The translations under genes and the position numbers were made by a program. Of a stretch of DNA of 64,000 nt, positions 47,399 through 57,998 are shown piece by piece. Positions within the stretch are counted from its first letter, which is position 1. Each line of letters starts with the position of its first letter. The DNA is from Pseudomonas sp. L5B5 (GTDB taxonomy: Bacteria; Pseudomonadota; Gammaproteobacteria; Pseudomonadales; Pseudomonadaceae): NCBI RefSeq assembly GCF_020520285.1, contig NZ_CP084742.1, positions 1,922,001 through 1,986,000 on the forward strand, written 5' to 3'. The notes under the pieces were generated by a model. That model made no database searches. It saw only the letters and a program-made list of their open reading frames with translations, and was not told where the DNA came from.

Positions 47399-47833
47399 TC
47401 AGGAGGACTGCAAGGCCGGTCCGTAGCCGTCGAGAAACTCGGCGGGCATTCGCTTGGGCTTGCCGGTGGACAGCTCGATGCAGACAAAGGTGGTTTGAGC
47501 CCGCAGCAGCGTAGCACCGTCACTCGGGCGAACCAGCTGAAAACGCCGGGTCATCTTCAGCCGCTGATCCCAATCGACGATCCAGGTGGCCAATTGCAGT
47601 TCATCACCCTCGTAGGCTGCGGCCAGATAGTCGATTTCGTGTCGCACCACGGCCATGGCCCGATCCAGGCGACGATACTCGGTCAGATCCAGCCCCAAGC
47701 GCTGCGAATGGCGCCAAGCACAGCGCTCCAACCAGGTCACATAGACTGCATTGTTGGCGTGCCCCAAGCCATCGATATCCTCGGCCGCCACCTGCAGATC
47801 GATGACGAACGGCGTTGCCAGATCCCAACTCAT
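47399..47833 (-). CDS. Hot-dog fold acyl-CoA thioesterase-like protein
   Basis: The 144-aa protein fits the 4-hydroxybenzoyl-CoA thioesterase group: the active-site stretch DIDGLGHANNAVYVTWLERCA with a catalytic-type Asp/Asn, VVRHEIDYLAAAYEGDEL and the C-terminal TLLRAQTTFVCIEL strand. The substrate is unknown. A hairpin just upstream of the start includes part of the ribosome binding site. Confidence 0.88.
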   Translation of the reverse strand: MSWDLATPFVIDLQVAAEDIDGLGHANNAVYVTWLERCAWRHSQRLGLDLTEYRRLDRAMAVVRHEIDYLAAAYEGDELQLATWIVDWDQRLKMTRRFQLVRPSDGATLLRAQTTFVCIELSTGKPKRMPAEFLDGYGPALQSS

Positions 47834-48044
47834 GCTCGACTCCCGGTCAGATTTTTTGACCGGGGCAGTGTAACGGATGCTCGGCGCGATGGGCGCATAG
47901 ATCCATTGGCCCGAGCCGCTTCGAACCAGGAAGGCTCTCGCGCAGGCCGGCCAAACCGGGCCTGGATAATCGACTCACCCCCTTGATTGGCCACTCATTC
48001 GCGAGGTGAATATGCAGGAGGCAGGCACTCGCGCCAGGGCCAGT

Positions 48045-48584
48045 TCAGCGTACAGCAGACTTGGCGGCCCGCAGCAAGCGGTCGGACAGCTCTCCCGGCC
48101 CCAGGGCTCGAGCCAGGGACAGGCCACCGACCATGAGGGCCATGTCCGCCAGGGCCTTGTCCGTGTCTTCGGGGGTTTCGGCCATTTGCGCCACCATCAG
48201 TTCCATGTGCTCGCTCAAAGCCTTGCGAAAGCTGTCCGGCAGACGCCCCAGCTCCCCTACCGACGCCGGGATCGGACACGCCGACTCGGTGGAGTCACGA
48301 TGTTTGCGCGACAAGTAGAACGCGGCGGTCAGCGCACGACGCTCCTCACCACTCAGGTTGCTATCCATTTCATCAAGAAGATCGCGTCGATGACCGAGCA
48401 GCTGGGTGAAGGCCTCCAGCATCAACGCATCCTTGCTCTCGAAATGTGCGTAGAAACCACCGACCGTCAACCCGGCAGCCCCCATCACTTCACCCACGCT
48501 AGGCTCCGCCGGACCGCGTTGAATCAACGCAGAACTGGCGGCCTGGAGAATGCGTTGCCGGGTCTGAGCTTTTTTATCGTTCAT
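48045..48584 (-). CDS. TetR-family transcriptional regulator
   Basis: The 179-aa protein begins with a TetR helix-turn-helix (TRQRILQAASSALIQRG, VGEVMGAAGLTVGGFYAHFESKDALML). The C-terminal ligand domain ends GLSLARALGPGELSDRLLRAA. It lies alone between the thioesterase and the tRNA cluster, without an obvious target gene next to it. The ligand is unknown. Confidence 0.9.
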   Translation of the reverse strand: MNDKKAQTRQRILQAASSALIQRGPAEPSVGEVMGAAGLTVGGFYAHFESKDALMLEAFTQLLGHRRDLLDEMDSNLSGEERRALTAAFYLSRKHRDSTESACPIPASVGELGRLPDSFRKALSEHMELMVAQMAETPEDTDKALADMALMVGGLSLARALGPGELSDRLLRAAKSAVR

Positions 48585-48710
48585 CGTTGCCTCCGAATAT
48601 TACGAAAAAAATATTATCCACATAATAATTTTCCGCAAGTCGCTAGCGTGACCGTCGGTCAGAGGGACAAGCAGGGAAAAGAAAAGGAGAAATGGGCTGA
48701 ACGCCAGAAA

Positions 48711-48744
48711 AACAAAAGGGCCATTCAATAATCGAATGACCCTT
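48711..48744 (-). terminator. Terminator of the Glu/Ala tRNA operon
   Basis: AAGGGTCATTC/GAATGGCCCTT on the minus strand (one wobble, 7-nt loop) is followed by TTGTTTTTC, 25 bases past the last tRNA-Glu. Confidence 0.85.
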
Positions 48745-48768
48745 GAAATCCCGCAAAGCGGGCAAACC

Positions 48769-48844
48769 TGGCGTCCCCTAGGGGACTCGAACCCCTGTTA
48801 CCGCCGTGAAAGGGCGGTGTCCTAGGCCACTAGACGAAGGGGAC
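48769..48844 (-). tRNA. tRNA-Glu (anticodon TTC), copy 3 of 3 in transcription order
   Basis: GTCCCCTTCGTCTAGTGG at the 5' end, anticodon arm CCGCC-CTTTCAC-GGCGG with TTC, T arm with GTTCGAG, acceptor GGGGAC and encoded GCCA; 76 nt. Confidence 0.97.
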
Positions 48845-48922
48845 ACAAACCTTCTATACCACTGACCAGCGCTGAGAACTGGTCGATTCAAGGCCGGTGT
48901 GGCCAGGCCTTGAACTGTAAAT

Positions 48923-48998
<76 letters not shown>

Positions 48999-49051
48999 GG
49001 ATTTTTCGCCTCGCGGCGCAGCGACATCTTGCAACATCGCTTGTGTGAAAC

Positions 49052-49127
49052 TGGCGTCCCCTAGGGGACTCGAACCCCTGTTACCGCCGTGAAAGGGCGG
49101 TGTCCTAGGCCACTAGACGAAGGGGAC
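49052..49127 (-). tRNA. tRNA-Glu (anticodon TTC), copy 2
   Basis: Same sequence as the copy at 48769; middle unit of the tandem array. Confidence 0.97.
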
Positions 49128-49206
49128 GCAAACCCTTCTATACCACTGACCAGTGCTGAGAACTGGTCGATTCAAGGCCGGTGTGGCCAGGCCTTGAACT
49201 GTAAAT

Positions 49207-49282
<76 letters not shown>

Positions 49283-49335
49283 GGATTTTTCGCCTCGCGG
49301 CGCAGCGACATCTTGCAACATCGCTTGTGTGAAAC

Positions 49336-49411
49336 TGGCGTCCCCTAGGGGACTCGAACCCCTGTTACCGCCGTGAAAGGGCGGTGTCCTAGGCCACTAG
49401 ACGAAGGGGAC
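49336..49411 (-). tRNA. tRNA-Glu (anticodon TTC), copy 1
   Basis: Same sequence as the copy at 48769; belongs to the promoter-proximal unit. Confidence 0.97.
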
Positions 49412-49489
49412 ACAAACCTTCTATACCACTGACCAGCACTGAGAACTGGTCGATTCAAGGCCAGTGTGGCCAGGCCTTGAACTGTAAAT

Positions 49490-49565
<76 letters not shown>

Positions 49566-49586
49566 TCGTCGGTGAGGACGGGGCGA

Positions 49587-49615
49587 ATCTTAAGGGGCGT
49601 TCGCAAGGCTGTCAA
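49587..49615 (-). promoter_or_regulatory. Promoter of the Ala/Glu tRNA operon
   Basis: On the minus strand TTGACA (perfect -35) and TAAGAT are separated by 17 bases, 22 bases before the first tRNA-Ala. The -10 is followed by TCGCCCC, a GC-rich discriminator typical of stringently controlled stable-RNA promoters. An A/T-rich block lies just upstream of the -35, resembling an UP element. Confidence 0.85.
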
Positions 49616-49677
49616 TTTTTTTTCAGCTTTTTGAAAAAAAATTTGCCGGGATAACAATCACTTACCACCCCACCCTG

Positions 49678-49698
49678 AAAAACCGGGCGTTTGCGCCC
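49678..49698 (-). terminator. Terminator of gltX
   Basis: GGGCG-CAAA-CGCCC on the minus strand is followed by GGTTTTTC. The stem is short but GC-rich; it separates gltX from the tRNA promoter. Confidence 0.65.
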
Positions 49699-49843
49699 TC
49701 CCCGACTTACGCCGACTCCCTCAAAAATGCCGGCGCAGGCCAGGAGAAAACCAGGTTGCAGTGATCAATTCGCCTATTGCCCGACGCTCAAGCGTAGCTG
49801 AAAAGGTCACCGCCCCTGGCAATGGGCGCTTGGCCAGGCCACC

Positions 49844-51325
49844 TCAGGCGATGGTGCCCAGCAGCTTCTCCCATTCCTTGTTCTCTTTCTTCGACACGCC
49901 ACCGAGCAAGTCGAGGGCCTGGCGCAGGCGGAAGCGGGTCAGGTCCGGACCAAGGATTTCCATGGCATCGAGCACCGATACCGAACTGGCTTGGCCAGTG
50001 ATGGCGGCGAACATCAGCGGCATGGCATCGCGCAGCTTCAACTCCAGGGACTCGACCACCGCCTGGATGGTCGCGGTGATGCTGTCTTTTTCCCACTGAC
50101 GCAGGCTTTCGAGCTTCCACAGGATCAACTGCATCAGCTGGCGCACCTGATCACCGGACAGCTTCTTGGACTCGAACAACTTGGCATCCGGGCTCACACC
50201 ACCGGCGAAGAAGAAGCCGGCCAACGGTGCGATCTGGCTGAAGGTTTCCACCCGGCCCTGGACATGGGGAGCGATCTTCATTAGGTATTCGGGGTTCAGC
50301 GCCCAGGTCTGCACCCGCTTGGCGAACTCGTCGACAGGCAAGTCACGCAGCCACTGGCCGTTGAGCCACGACAGCTTCTCGACATCGAAGATCGGTCCGC
50401 CGAGGGAAACCCGCGACAGGTCGAAATTGTCGACCATTTCCTGCAGGGAGAACTTCTCGCGCTCATCCGGCATCGACCAGCCCATGCGCCCCAGGTAATT
50501 GAGCATGGCCTCGGGCATGAACCCCATACGCTCGTAGAAGGTTACCGAGGTCGGGTTCTTGCGCTTGGACAGCTTGCTCTTGTCCGGGTTGCGCAGCAGC
50601 GGCATGTAGCACAGCTGCGGCTGCTCCCAGCCAAAGTATTCGTAGAGCAGGATCAGCTTTGGCGCCGAAGGCAGCCACTCTTCACCGCGTAGCACGTGGG
50701 TGATGCCCATCAGATGATCATCGACCACGTTGGCCAGGAAGTAGGTCGGCAGGCCGTCGGTCTTCATCAAGACCTGCATGTCCATGCGATCCCATGGGAT
50801 CTCGACATCGCCACGCAACATGTCCGGCACCACGCAGACGCCCTCGCTAGGCACCTTCATGCGGATCACGTGGGGTTCACCGGCAGCCAGGCGCTGGGCC
50901 ACTTCTTCCTTGGAGAGCAACAACGCACGCCCGTCGTAACGCGGGGTTTCGCCGCGAGCCATCTGCTCGGCACGCATCTGGTCCAGCTCTTCGGCAGTGC
51001 AGAAGCACGGGAAGGCATGGCCCATGTCGACCAACTGCTGGACATACTTCTGGTAGATATCACCACGTTCGCTCTGGCGATACGGACCATGGGGACCGCC
51101 GACATCCGGACCTTCGCTCCAGTTGATGCCCAGCCAGCGCAGGGCATCGAAGATCTGCTGCTCGGACTCGCGAGTCGAACGCAACTGGTCGGTGTCCTCG
51201 ATACGCAGGATGAACTCGCCGCCGTGCTGCTTGGCAAAGCAGTAGTTGAACAAAGCGATGTAAGCAGTACCTACGTGGGGGTCCCCGGTAGGCGATGGCG
51301 CGATGCGCGTACGGACGGTGGTCAT
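49844..51325 (-). CDS. gltX: Glutamyl-tRNA synthetase
   Basis: GltX charges tRNA-Glu with glutamate. The 493-aa class I synthetase begins [22 protein letters not shown], its HIGH-equivalent, and has the KMSKS-equivalent KLSKRKNPT in the middle. The C-terminal half is the anticodon-binding helical domain. The ATG at 51325 is the family start. It lies immediately upstream of three tRNA-Glu genes. Confidence 0.98.
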   Translation of the reverse strand: MTTVRTRIAPSPTGDPHVGTAYIALFNYCFAKQHGGEFILRIEDTDQLRSTRESEQQIFDALRWLGINWSEGPDVGGPHGPYRQSERGDIYQKYVQQLVDMGHAFPCFCTAEELDQMRAEQMARGETPRYDGRALLLSKEEVAQRLAAGEPHVIRMKVPSEGVCVVPDMLRGDVEIPWDRMDMQVLMKTDGLPTYFLANVVDDHLMGITHVLRGEEWLPSAPKLILLYEYFGWEQPQLCYMPLLRNPDKSKLSKRKNPTSVTFYERMGFMPEAMLNYLGRMGWSMPDEREKFSLQEMVDNFDLSRVSLGGPIFDVEKLSWLNGQWLRDLPVDEFAKRVQTWALNPEYLMKIAPHVQGRVETFSQIAPLAGFFFAGGVSPDAKLFESKKLSGDQVRQLMQLILWKLESLRQWEKDSITATIQAVVESLELKLRDAMPLMFAAITGQASSVSVLDAMEILGPDLTRFRLRQALDLLGGVSKKENKEWEKLLGTIA

Positions 51326-51508
51326 GGCATGTCTCGAAAGAATAGAAAAGCAAGGAACAAACAAGGGGCGAATGGTAACAGGCGATGCCGGCCAGGCTCC
51401 AGTAAGGAGGGCATTTATGCCAAGGTTGCGCCTGCGTCAGGCGCCAGGGCCGGCGAAGCCCACTGAACCGCCGCATTGACCTGCGGCTCGATGGGCTGCA
51501 CCGCACAG

Positions 51509-53524
51509 TCAGACGTTGAGCAGGCGCTCGCGCAGCTTGCTGATCTCGTCCCGCATTTGGGCCGCCGCCTCGAACTCCAGATCGCGGGCCAACTGGTACA
51601 TCTTCTCTTCCAGCTGGCGAATGCGCTTGGTGATCTCGCTCGGCGAGCGCAGCTCGCTTTCGTAGCGGGCGCTCTCCTCGGCCGCCTTGGCCATGCCCTT
51701 GCGCTTCTTGCTGCGCGAACCGGGCACGGTGGCGCCTTCCATGATATCGGCGACATCCTTGACCACACCCTTGGGGGTGATGCCATTGGCCAGGTTGAAG
51801 GCGATCTGCTTGTCGCGGCGGCGCTCGGTCTCGCCAATCGCCCGCTCCATGGAGCCGGTGATGCGGTCAGCATAGAGAATCGCCCGGCCATTGAGGTTGC
51901 GCGCGGCGCGGCCGATGGTCTGGATCAGCGAGCGTTCGGAGCGCAGGAAGCCCTCCTTGTCGGCATCGAGAATCGCCACCAGGGACACTTCCGGCATATC
52001 CAGGCCCTCACGCAACAGGTTGATCCCCACCAGCACATCGAAGGTACCCAGGCGCAGGTCGCGGATGATTTCCACCCGCTCCACGGTGTCGATGTCCGAG
52101 TGCAGGTAGCGCACGCGCACACCGTGGTCGGCCAGGTAATCGGTCAGGTCTTCGGCCATGCGCTTGGTCAGGGTGGTCACCAGCACCCGCTCTTCCACCG
52201 CAACGCGCTTGGTAATTTCCGACAGCAGGTCGTCCACCTGGGTCAGGGCCGGGCGCACTTCCACTTGCGGGTCCACCAGCCCGGTGGGGCGCACCACCTG
52301 CTCCACCACGCGGCCGGCGTGTTCGGCCTCATAGTTGCCCGGGGTGGCGGAAACGAAGATGGTCTGCGGACTCACCCCCTCCCACTCGTCAAAACGCATC
52401 GGCCGGTTATCCAATGCCGACGGCAAACGGAAGCCGTACTCCACCAGGGTTTCCTTGCGCGAGCGGTCGCCCTTATACATGGCGCCGACCTGGGGCACGC
52501 TGACGTGGGATTCGTCGATCACCAGCAAGGCATCCGCCGGCAGGTAGTCATAGAGGGTCGGCGGTGCAGCGCCGGCGGGACGCCCCGAGAGGTAGCGCGA
52601 GTAGTTTTCGATGCCGTTGCAGTAGCCCAGTTCGAGGATCATCTCCAGGTCGAAACGGGTGCGCTGCTCCAGACGCTGGGCTTCCACCAGCTTGTTGTTG
52701 GAGCGCAGGTATTCCAGGCGCTCCTGCAGCTCCACCTTGATCCCTTCGATCGCATCCAGCAGGGTTTCCCGCGGGGTCACGTAGTGGCTCTTGGGATAGA
52801 AGGTGAAGCGCGGCAGCTTGCGGATCACCTCACCGGTCAAGGGGTCGAAGGCGCTGATGCTCTCCACTTCGTCGTCGAACAGCTCGATGCGGATCGCCTC
52901 CAGGTCCGATTCCGCCGGGTAGATATCAATCACATCACCGCGCACGCGGAAGGTGGCACGGGCGAAATCCATGTCATTGCGCGTGTATTGCAGGTCCGCC
53001 AGGCGCCGCAGCAAGGCCCTCTGGTCGAGCTTGTCACCGCGATCCACGTGCAGAACCATTTTCAGGTAGGTCTCGGGACTGCCCAGACCGTAGATGCAGG
53101 AGACCGTGGTGACGATGATTGCGTCCTTGCGCTCCAGCAGCGCCTTGGTCGCGGACAGGCGCATCTGTTCGATATGGTCGTTGATCGAGGCATCCTTCTC
53201 GATGAAGGTGTCGGACGATGGCACATAGGCTTCGGGCTGGTAGTAGTCGTAGTAGGAAACGAAGTACTCCACCGCGTTGTTCGGAAAGAACGCCTTGAAC
53301 TCTCCATACAATTGCGCCGCCAGCGTCTTGTTTGGCGCCAGCACCAGGGTCGGTCGCTGCACCTGCTGGATGACGTTGGCGATGCTGAAGGTCTTGCCCG
53401 AGCCCGTCACGCCGAGCAGGGTCTGGTGCGCCAGCCCGGCCTCGATGCCTTCGACCATCAGGCGGATGGCCTCAGGCTGGTCGCCGGCGGGCTGAAAGCG
53501 GGTGACGAGCTGGAATTCAGACAT
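51509..53524 (-). CDS. uvrB: Excinuclease ABC subunit B
   Basis: UvrB is the damage-verifying helicase-like subunit of nucleotide excision repair. The 671-aa protein has the Walker [17 protein letters not shown], the beta-hairpin [20 protein letters not shown], the helicase DEXX-type [10 protein letters not shown], motif [21 protein letters not shown], and a C-terminal UVR domain ([24 protein letters not shown]) for UvrC. It is divergent from the aminotransferase gene. I see no clear LexA box upstream. Confidence 0.98.
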   Translation of the reverse strand: MSEFQLVTRFQPAGDQPEAIRLMVEGIEAGLAHQTLLGVTGSGKTFSIANVIQQVQRPTLVLAPNKTLAAQLYGEFKAFFPNNAVEYFVSYYDYYQPEAYVPSSDTFIEKDASINDHIEQMRLSATKALLERKDAIIVTTVSCIYGLGSPETYLKMVLHVDRGDKLDQRALLRRLADLQYTRNDMDFARATFRVRGDVIDIYPAESDLEAIRIELFDDEVESISAFDPLTGEVIRKLPRFTFYPKSHYVTPRETLLDAIEGIKVELQERLEYLRSNNKLVEAQRLEQRTRFDLEMILELGYCNGIENYSRYLSGRPAGAAPPTLYDYLPADALLVIDESHVSVPQVGAMYKGDRSRKETLVEYGFRLPSALDNRPMRFDEWEGVSPQTIFVSATPGNYEAEHAGRVVEQVVRPTGLVDPQVEVRPALTQVDDLLSEITKRVAVEERVLVTTLTKRMAEDLTDYLADHGVRVRYLHSDIDTVERVEIIRDLRLGTFDVLVGINLLREGLDMPEVSLVAILDADKEGFLRSERSLIQTIGRAARNLNGRAILYADRITGSMERAIGETERRRDKQIAFNLANGITPKGVVKDVADIMEGATVPGSRSKKRKGMAKAAEESARYESELRSPSEITKRIRQLEEKMYQLARDLEFEAAAQMRDEISKLRERLLNV

Positions 53525-53860
53525 AAAGTACCTCTGGTGTCATCGTGCGCGGCGCGACCGGACAGGAATGGGAAAGACCACGTACGACCCAGGTCGCCGA
53601 GGAAAAGAGCAGGAATATTCAGAATGTGGAGCCAAATACCACAGCTTTCAAGGTAAAGGTCTTACACCCGCCACCACACCAAATGTTGCAATAAGACTAA
53701 CGGTCAAAAAATAACGCGAAAAACTTGCCGCAAAAGACCATTAGGCAGTCGCCCGCCGCGATGATGGCCTCTATACTAGCTCCCCGTTTGTGCTCCGCTC
53801 TAGTGCATTCGGCTGGAGCGTGACACGTCCCTCCATACTCCATTCAGAGCCGCCGTAAAA
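53525..53860. other. Divergent intergenic region between uvrB and aminotransferase
   Basis: These 336 bases hold no gene. A good -10 element TATACT (53772-53777) probably belongs to the rightward aminotransferase promoter; its -35 is not clear. No CTG-N10-CAG LexA site was found on reading. Confidence 0.55.
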
Positions 53861-55057
53861 ATGAGCCTGTTCTCCGCTGTCGAAATGGCACCACGCGATC
53901 CAATCCTGGGCCTCAACGAAGCATTCAACGCCGACACCCGCACCGACAAGGTCAACCTTGGCGTGGGCGTGTACTGCAACGAGGAGGGACGCATTCCACT
54001 GCTGCGCGCCGTTGTCGAAGCCGAGACGATCCGCGCCGCTCAACACGCCTCCCGTGGCTACCTGCCGATCGATGGCATTGCCGCCTACGACCAGGCGGTC
54101 CAGAAACTGCTCTTCGGCAACGACTCGCCACTGCTGGCCGCTGGCCGTGTGGTCACCACCCAGGCCGTCGGCGGCACTGGCGCCCTGAAGATCGGTGCCG
54201 ATTTCCTCAAGCAGCTGCTGCCAGGTGCCGTGGTCGCCATCAGCGACCCGAGCTGGGAAAACCACCGCGCGCTGTTTGAAACTGCCGGTTTCCCAGTGCA
54301 GAACTACCGCTACTATGACGCCGCCACCCACGACGTGAACCGCACCGGCCTGCTGGAAGACCTCAACGCCCTGCCGGCCCAGTCGATCGTGGTACTGCAT
54401 GCCTGCTGCCACAACCCGACGGGCGTCGACCTGAGCCCACAGGACTGGAAAAACGTCCTGGAAGTGATCAAGGCGAAAAACCTCGTGCCGTTCCTCGACA
54501 TGGCCTACCAGGGCTTTGGCGACGGCATCGACGAAGATGCCGCGGCCGTGCGCCTGTTTGCCGAGTCGGGCCTGACCTTCTTCGTTTCCAGCTCGTTCTC
54601 CAAGTCGTTCTCGCTGTACGGCGAGCGCGTTGGCGCGCTGTCCATCGTCAGCAGCTCGAAGGAAGAAAGCGCTCGCGTGCTGTCCCAGGTCAAGCGCGTG
54701 ATCCGCACCAACTACTCCAACCCGCCGACTCACGGTGCCACCATCGTCGCCGCCGTACTGAACAATCCGGAACTGCGTGCCCAGTGGGAGCAGGAATTGG
54801 CAGAGATGCGCCTGCGGATCCGCGGCATGCGCACCCAGATGGTCGACCTGCTGGCCAAAGGCGCACCACAGCGCGACTTCAGCTTCGTCGGTCGCCAGCG
54901 TGGCATGTTCTCCTACTCCGGCCTGACCGTTGAGCAAGTCACTCGCCTGCGCAACGAATTCGGCATCTACGCCCTGGACACTGGTCGCATCTGCGTCGCT
55001 GCATTGAACCAGAGCAACATCGGTGTGGTGACCAACGCCATCCTCCAGGTGATCTGA
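53861..55057 (+). CDS. Aspartate/aromatic amino acid aminotransferase
   Basis: This is a class I aminotransferase of the AspC/TyrB type, moving amino groups between aspartate or aromatic amino acids and 2-oxoglutarate. The 398-aa PLP enzyme begins MSLFSAVEMAPRDPILGLNE, has LHACCHNPTGVDL, VPFLDMAYQGFGDG and the PLP lysine in SSFSKSFSLYGERVGAL, and ends RICVAALNQSNIGVV. Which substrate it prefers cannot be read. A near-perfect terminator follows. Confidence 0.94.
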   Translation: MSLFSAVEMAPRDPILGLNEAFNADTRTDKVNLGVGVYCNEEGRIPLLRAVVEAETIRAAQHASRGYLPIDGIAAYDQAVQKLLFGNDSPLLAAGRVVTTQAVGGTGALKIGADFLKQLLPGAVVAISDPSWENHRALFETAGFPVQNYRYYDAATHDVNRTGLLEDLNALPAQSIVVLHACCHNPTGVDLSPQDWKNVLEVIKAKNLVPFLDMAYQGFGDGIDEDAAAVRLFAESGLTFFVSSSFSKSFSLYGERVGALSIVSSSKEESARVLSQVKRVIRTNYSNPPTHGATIVAAVLNNPELRAQWEQELAEMRLRIRGMRTQMVDLLAKGAPQRDFSFVGRQRGMFSYSGLTVEQVTRLRNEFGIYALDTGRICVAALNQSNIGVVTNAILQVI

Positions 55058-55074
55058 TCCACCGCCAGCAATAG

Positions 55075-55104
55075 AAAAGGGGAAGCCATGAGCTTCCCCT
55101 TTTT
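55075..55104 (+). terminator. Terminator of the aminotransferase gene
   Basis: AAAAGGGGAAGC/GCTTCCCCTTTT is a perfect 12-bp stem with a 5-nt loop and a terminal T run, 17 bases past the stop. Confidence 0.95.
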
Positions 55105-55184
55105 CATGGGCGCCTGAGACTTTTCCCCTGCCCTGCCCCACACCCTCTAGACTCAAGCCTTGCCCCTGCCGACCGAGACCACCG

Positions 55185-55382
55185 ATGAGAAACGATGACC
55201 TGCGGGCCGAACGCGACGACCCCGAACCCTATCTGCCCCACTCGCAGAAGCGTGGGAAGAACCTGGTGCTGCAAATCGCCCTTGGCGTATTCCTGGGCGG
55301 CCTGGCCTTGTGGCTGGTGCAACTGGCAGCCACCTCGCTGTTGGCCAAGCTGATGCTCGGCTCCCTGACCCTTGGCGGCTGA
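55185..55382 (+). CDS. Small single-span membrane protein, 65 aa
   Basis: The protein has a charged N-terminus (MRNDDLRAERDDPEPYLPHSQ with KRGKN before the membrane) and a hydrophobic segment ~28-60 (LVLQIALGVFLGGLALWLVQ). No family is recognised. The ribosome binding site is weak, but the clear topology and position between two transcription units support a real gene. Confidence 0.65.
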   Translation: MRNDDLRAERDDPEPYLPHSQKRGKNLVLQIALGVFLGGLALWLVQLAATSLLAKLMLGSLTLGG

Positions 55383-55469
55383 GCAAGCCCGATCGGCGCC
55401 TGAAGAAAAAATCGGATTTCTCCTTCAGGTGCTTGACTTCCCTTTTTGAATCAGTAAGATACGGCGCAT

Positions 55470-55545
<76 letters not shown>

Positions 55546-55587
55546 GACAAGGTGCTGGAGAAAGCTTCAAGAATCTCCAGCCCACCC

Positions 55588-55615
55588 AAAAAACCCGCCT
55601 TATGGCGGGTTTTTT
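55588..55615 (+). terminator. Terminator of tRNA-Asn
   Basis: AAACCCGCC/GGCGGGTTT with a TTAT loop followed by a T run, about 45 bases past the tRNA. Confidence 0.95.
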
Positions 55616-56120
55616 CGTTTCGCGATTCTGCCAAGTTCCGCCACTTACCCACTCTCTCAAGGTAAAGCCTGGGATAAAGCTCGGGTCGATCATGGGGTGG
55701 CGCCGACCAACCCCGGGCATGCCTGGTTGCTTTGCCGCAAAGGCCTGGCGTAGGCTGTGCGCTTCCTTTTCCAACCAGTCAGACAATGATGTCCGTGTCA
55801 GCACAGTCACCGTGCAATTTCTCCTCACTACCTCCTTCGGCCAGCCTGGCCGTTGTCCAGCATGACTGCGCGATCAATCGCCGACGCCGCAGCGTGCTGT
55901 TTGCCTTCACCTTCTCCCCGCCCCGGAACCGTCGCTGATCGCGATTGACCCTGGCAACTCGCCACCGAGCAGACCGCTGCCCGCGCCCCATTAGCGCCAG
56001 GTCGACGCCTGCAGCCGGGTTCGGTTCGTCCAGCCATCGCCTGTCCAGCGGCCCGCGTCGCGATGCAGGCGCACCCCTGTATTTTTCAGCGCCCGGATCA
56101 CCAGGCGCAGGTCTCGAGCA
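55616..56120. other. ~0.5-kb gap before the MFS gene
   Basis: No coding frame here has a ribosome binding site or family resemblance, and no repeats stand out. Frames on the minus strand overlap the tRNA-Asn terminator and are not credible. Confidence 0.5.
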
Positions 56121-57275
56121 ATGAACAAAGCCTTGTTAGCCGCCCTGATCCTGGGCATCTCCATCGTCGGCCTGAGCATCGGTTCCACCGTGCCGATCCT
56201 GGCCCTGCGCCTGTACCAGGCCGGCGCCTCCAACAACCAGATCGGCCTCATGTCGGCCCTGCCCGCCGCCGGCATGATGCTCTCGGCCTTCCTGGTCAAC
56301 GGGATGTGCCGGCGCCTGACCCGGCGCCAGATCTACCTGTTGTGTTTCAGCTTGTGCGCCGTGAGCGTGGCCGCACTGGAGTTGCCTGGCATCGGTCTGC
56401 ACGGCCTGGGAATGGCGCGTATCGCCATGGGCCTGGGCGCAGGGCTGATCATCATCCTCGGGGAAACCTGGGTCAATGAAATGGCCGAGGACACCACCCG
56501 CGGACGGCTGGTGGCGGTCTACACCACCTGTTTCACTTTTTTCCAGCTACTGGGGCCGGGCCTGGTCTCGCTGCTGGGCACCGAAGGGCCGATCGTGCTG
56601 GCCATCGTCAGTGCCGGCTACGCCGTGGCCATCGCCGTCGTCTGGCTGACCCTGCCACAGGAAGATGCTCCAGCACCCCATGCCGAAAGCCGGACCTTCT
56701 CGGTGCTGGGTTTTATCCGCATTGCCCCGGCGCTGTGCGCCGGCATCCTGTTCTTCGCCTTCTTCGACAGCATGGTGCTGTCGCTGTTTCCGGTCTACGC
56801 CGCCAACCACGGCTACAGCATCAAGCTCGCCGCATTGATGGTGACCATCATTCTCCTGGGCGATACGGCGTTCCAGTTTCCCCTGGGCTGGCTCTCGGAC
56901 AAGGTCGGGCGCCCCGGCATCTACCTGGGGTGCGGCATGGTCGCACTGGTGATCGGCCTGGGCCTGCCCCTGCTGATGGACAACCCCGCCCTGCTATGGC
57001 CGAGCCTGGTGATCCTCGGGGCGGCAGCCGGCGGAATCTACACCCTGGCCATCGTACTCATCGGGCAATCCTTCAGCGGCGCGGACCTGGTCACCGCCAA
57101 CGCCAGCGCCGGCCTGCTCTGGGGCATTGGCAGCCTGCTCGGACCGCTGCTCAGCGGCGCAGCCATGAGCGCTGGCAGCCATGGGTTGCCCCTGACTCTA
57201 TCGGCAGCCGCCACCGTGGTGGTGGTGTTCGCCTGGTCCCTGGTGCGCCAGGGTCAGTTCAAGGTCGCGCAATAA
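56121..57275 (+). CDS. MFS transporter
   Basis: The 384-aa inner-membrane protein has about twelve hydrophobic segments and MFS cytoplasmic loop signatures: NGMCRRLTRRQIYLL after helix 2, GETWVNEMAEDTTRGRLVAVY, and WLSDKVGRPGIYLG after helix 8. The pattern resembles the YcaD-like branch of the superfamily. The substrate cannot be inferred. An unknown periplasmic protein follows 95 bases later. Confidence 0.9.
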   Translation: MNKALLAALILGISIVGLSIGSTVPILALRLYQAGASNNQIGLMSALPAAGMMLSAFLVNGMCRRLTRRQIYLLCFSLCAVSVAALELPGIGLHGLGMARIAMGLGAGLIIILGETWVNEMAEDTTRGRLVAVYTTCFTFFQLLGPGLVSLLGTEGPIVLAIVSAGYAVAIAVVWLTLPQEDAPAPHAESRTFSVLGFIRIAPALCAGILFFAFFDSMVLSLFPVYAANHGYSIKLAALMVTIILLGDTAFQFPLGWLSDKVGRPGIYLGCGMVALVIGLGLPLLMDNPALLWPSLVILGAAAGGIYTLAIVLIGQSFSGADLVTANASAGLLWGIGSLLGPLLSGAAMSAGSHGLPLTLSAAATVVVVFAWSLVRQGQFKVAQ

Positions 57276-57370
57276 CGCCAGCGCTGCCTGGCATGGCCTG
57301 TGGTCATTCCCAGGCCGCTTCTTTGTCATTACCATCGCGCCATTCAACCTGCTCATGGAAATCCCTTGCG

Positions 57371-57952
57371 ATGGATCGAAGCCCGCGTCTGTTGCCGCTA
57401 TGCGGCCTGCTGTTGCTATTGCCCCTGCCAGCCCTGGCCGATACCCCGGTGGATTGCGCCGTCCTGGGCGAAAAAGCCTCGCGGGAGGCCGGCGACTATC
57501 GCCCGCCCCTGGAAGCCAAGGTAGTAGGCAACGGACGCCTGCACTTTCACAGCGCACCGCATGCGGCCTGCATGGACAAGAAACTCTTCGTGATTCCCGG
57601 CGACGGCCTGACGGTTTACGCCGCTACCGATGACGGCTGGGCCCAGGTCATGTACATCGCCAAGGATGGTGAAGATTACAACGGCTGGGTCGAGGAGCAG
57701 CGTCTGAAGCTGGGTGGCCACTACGGCAGTGCCCAGTTGCCGGCGGATGCCACCGCCCTCCTCCAGCGCTACGAAGAATGCCAGCACTTTGCCGGTGAGG
57801 AGCCCTACGATGCAGAGCGCCGGGCCGAGCTGGAGAAGGCGGTGAAGGACACCTGTACCGGCCTGGATCGTCAACTTGCGAAGTTGCGTCAGCAGTACAA
57901 GGACGACCCCGATGTTCTCCAGGCCCTGGCTCCCCTGGAAAACCTGGAATAA
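57371..57952 (+). CDS. Unknown exported protein, 193 aa
   Basis: The protein has a classical signal peptide (MDRSPRLLPLCGLLLLLPLPALA, cleavage before DTPVDC). The mature part (~170 residues) has three cysteines after the first (HAACMDK, EECQHF, KDTCTG), an SH3-like central stretch (GLTVYAATDDGWAQVMYI, GWVEEQRLKL), and a charged helical end (DRQLAKLRQQYKDDPDVLQ). It may be a periplasmic SH3-domain protein, but I do not recognise a named family. The ATG at 57371 lacks a strong ribosome binding site. Confidence 0.75.
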   Translation: MDRSPRLLPLCGLLLLLPLPALADTPVDCAVLGEKASREAGDYRPPLEAKVVGNGRLHFHSAPHAACMDKKLFVIPGDGLTVYAATDDGWAQVMYIAKDGEDYNGWVEEQRLKLGGHYGSAQLPADATALLQRYEECQHFAGEEPYDAERRAELEKAVKDTCTGLDRQLAKLRQQYKDDPDVLQALAPLENLE

Positions 57953-57957
57953 CGAAA

Positions 57958-57977
57958 ACCGGCGCCTGGGCGCCGGT
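57958..57977. terminator. Hairpin between convergent genes
   Basis: ACCGGCGCC/GGCGCCGGT (9 bp, 2-nt centre) is followed on the minus strand by TTTTCG, suiting the leftward permease gene that ends at 57999; it is also close after the rightward unknown gene. Confidence 0.7.
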
Positions 57978-57998
57978 ATCGATCTGCTGCGCAGATGA

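Noticed and set aside
51476..53656. A 726-codon frame on the plus strand
   Set aside because: It is the mirror of uvrB, with no ribosome binding site and His/Gln-rich translated composition typical of antisense frames.
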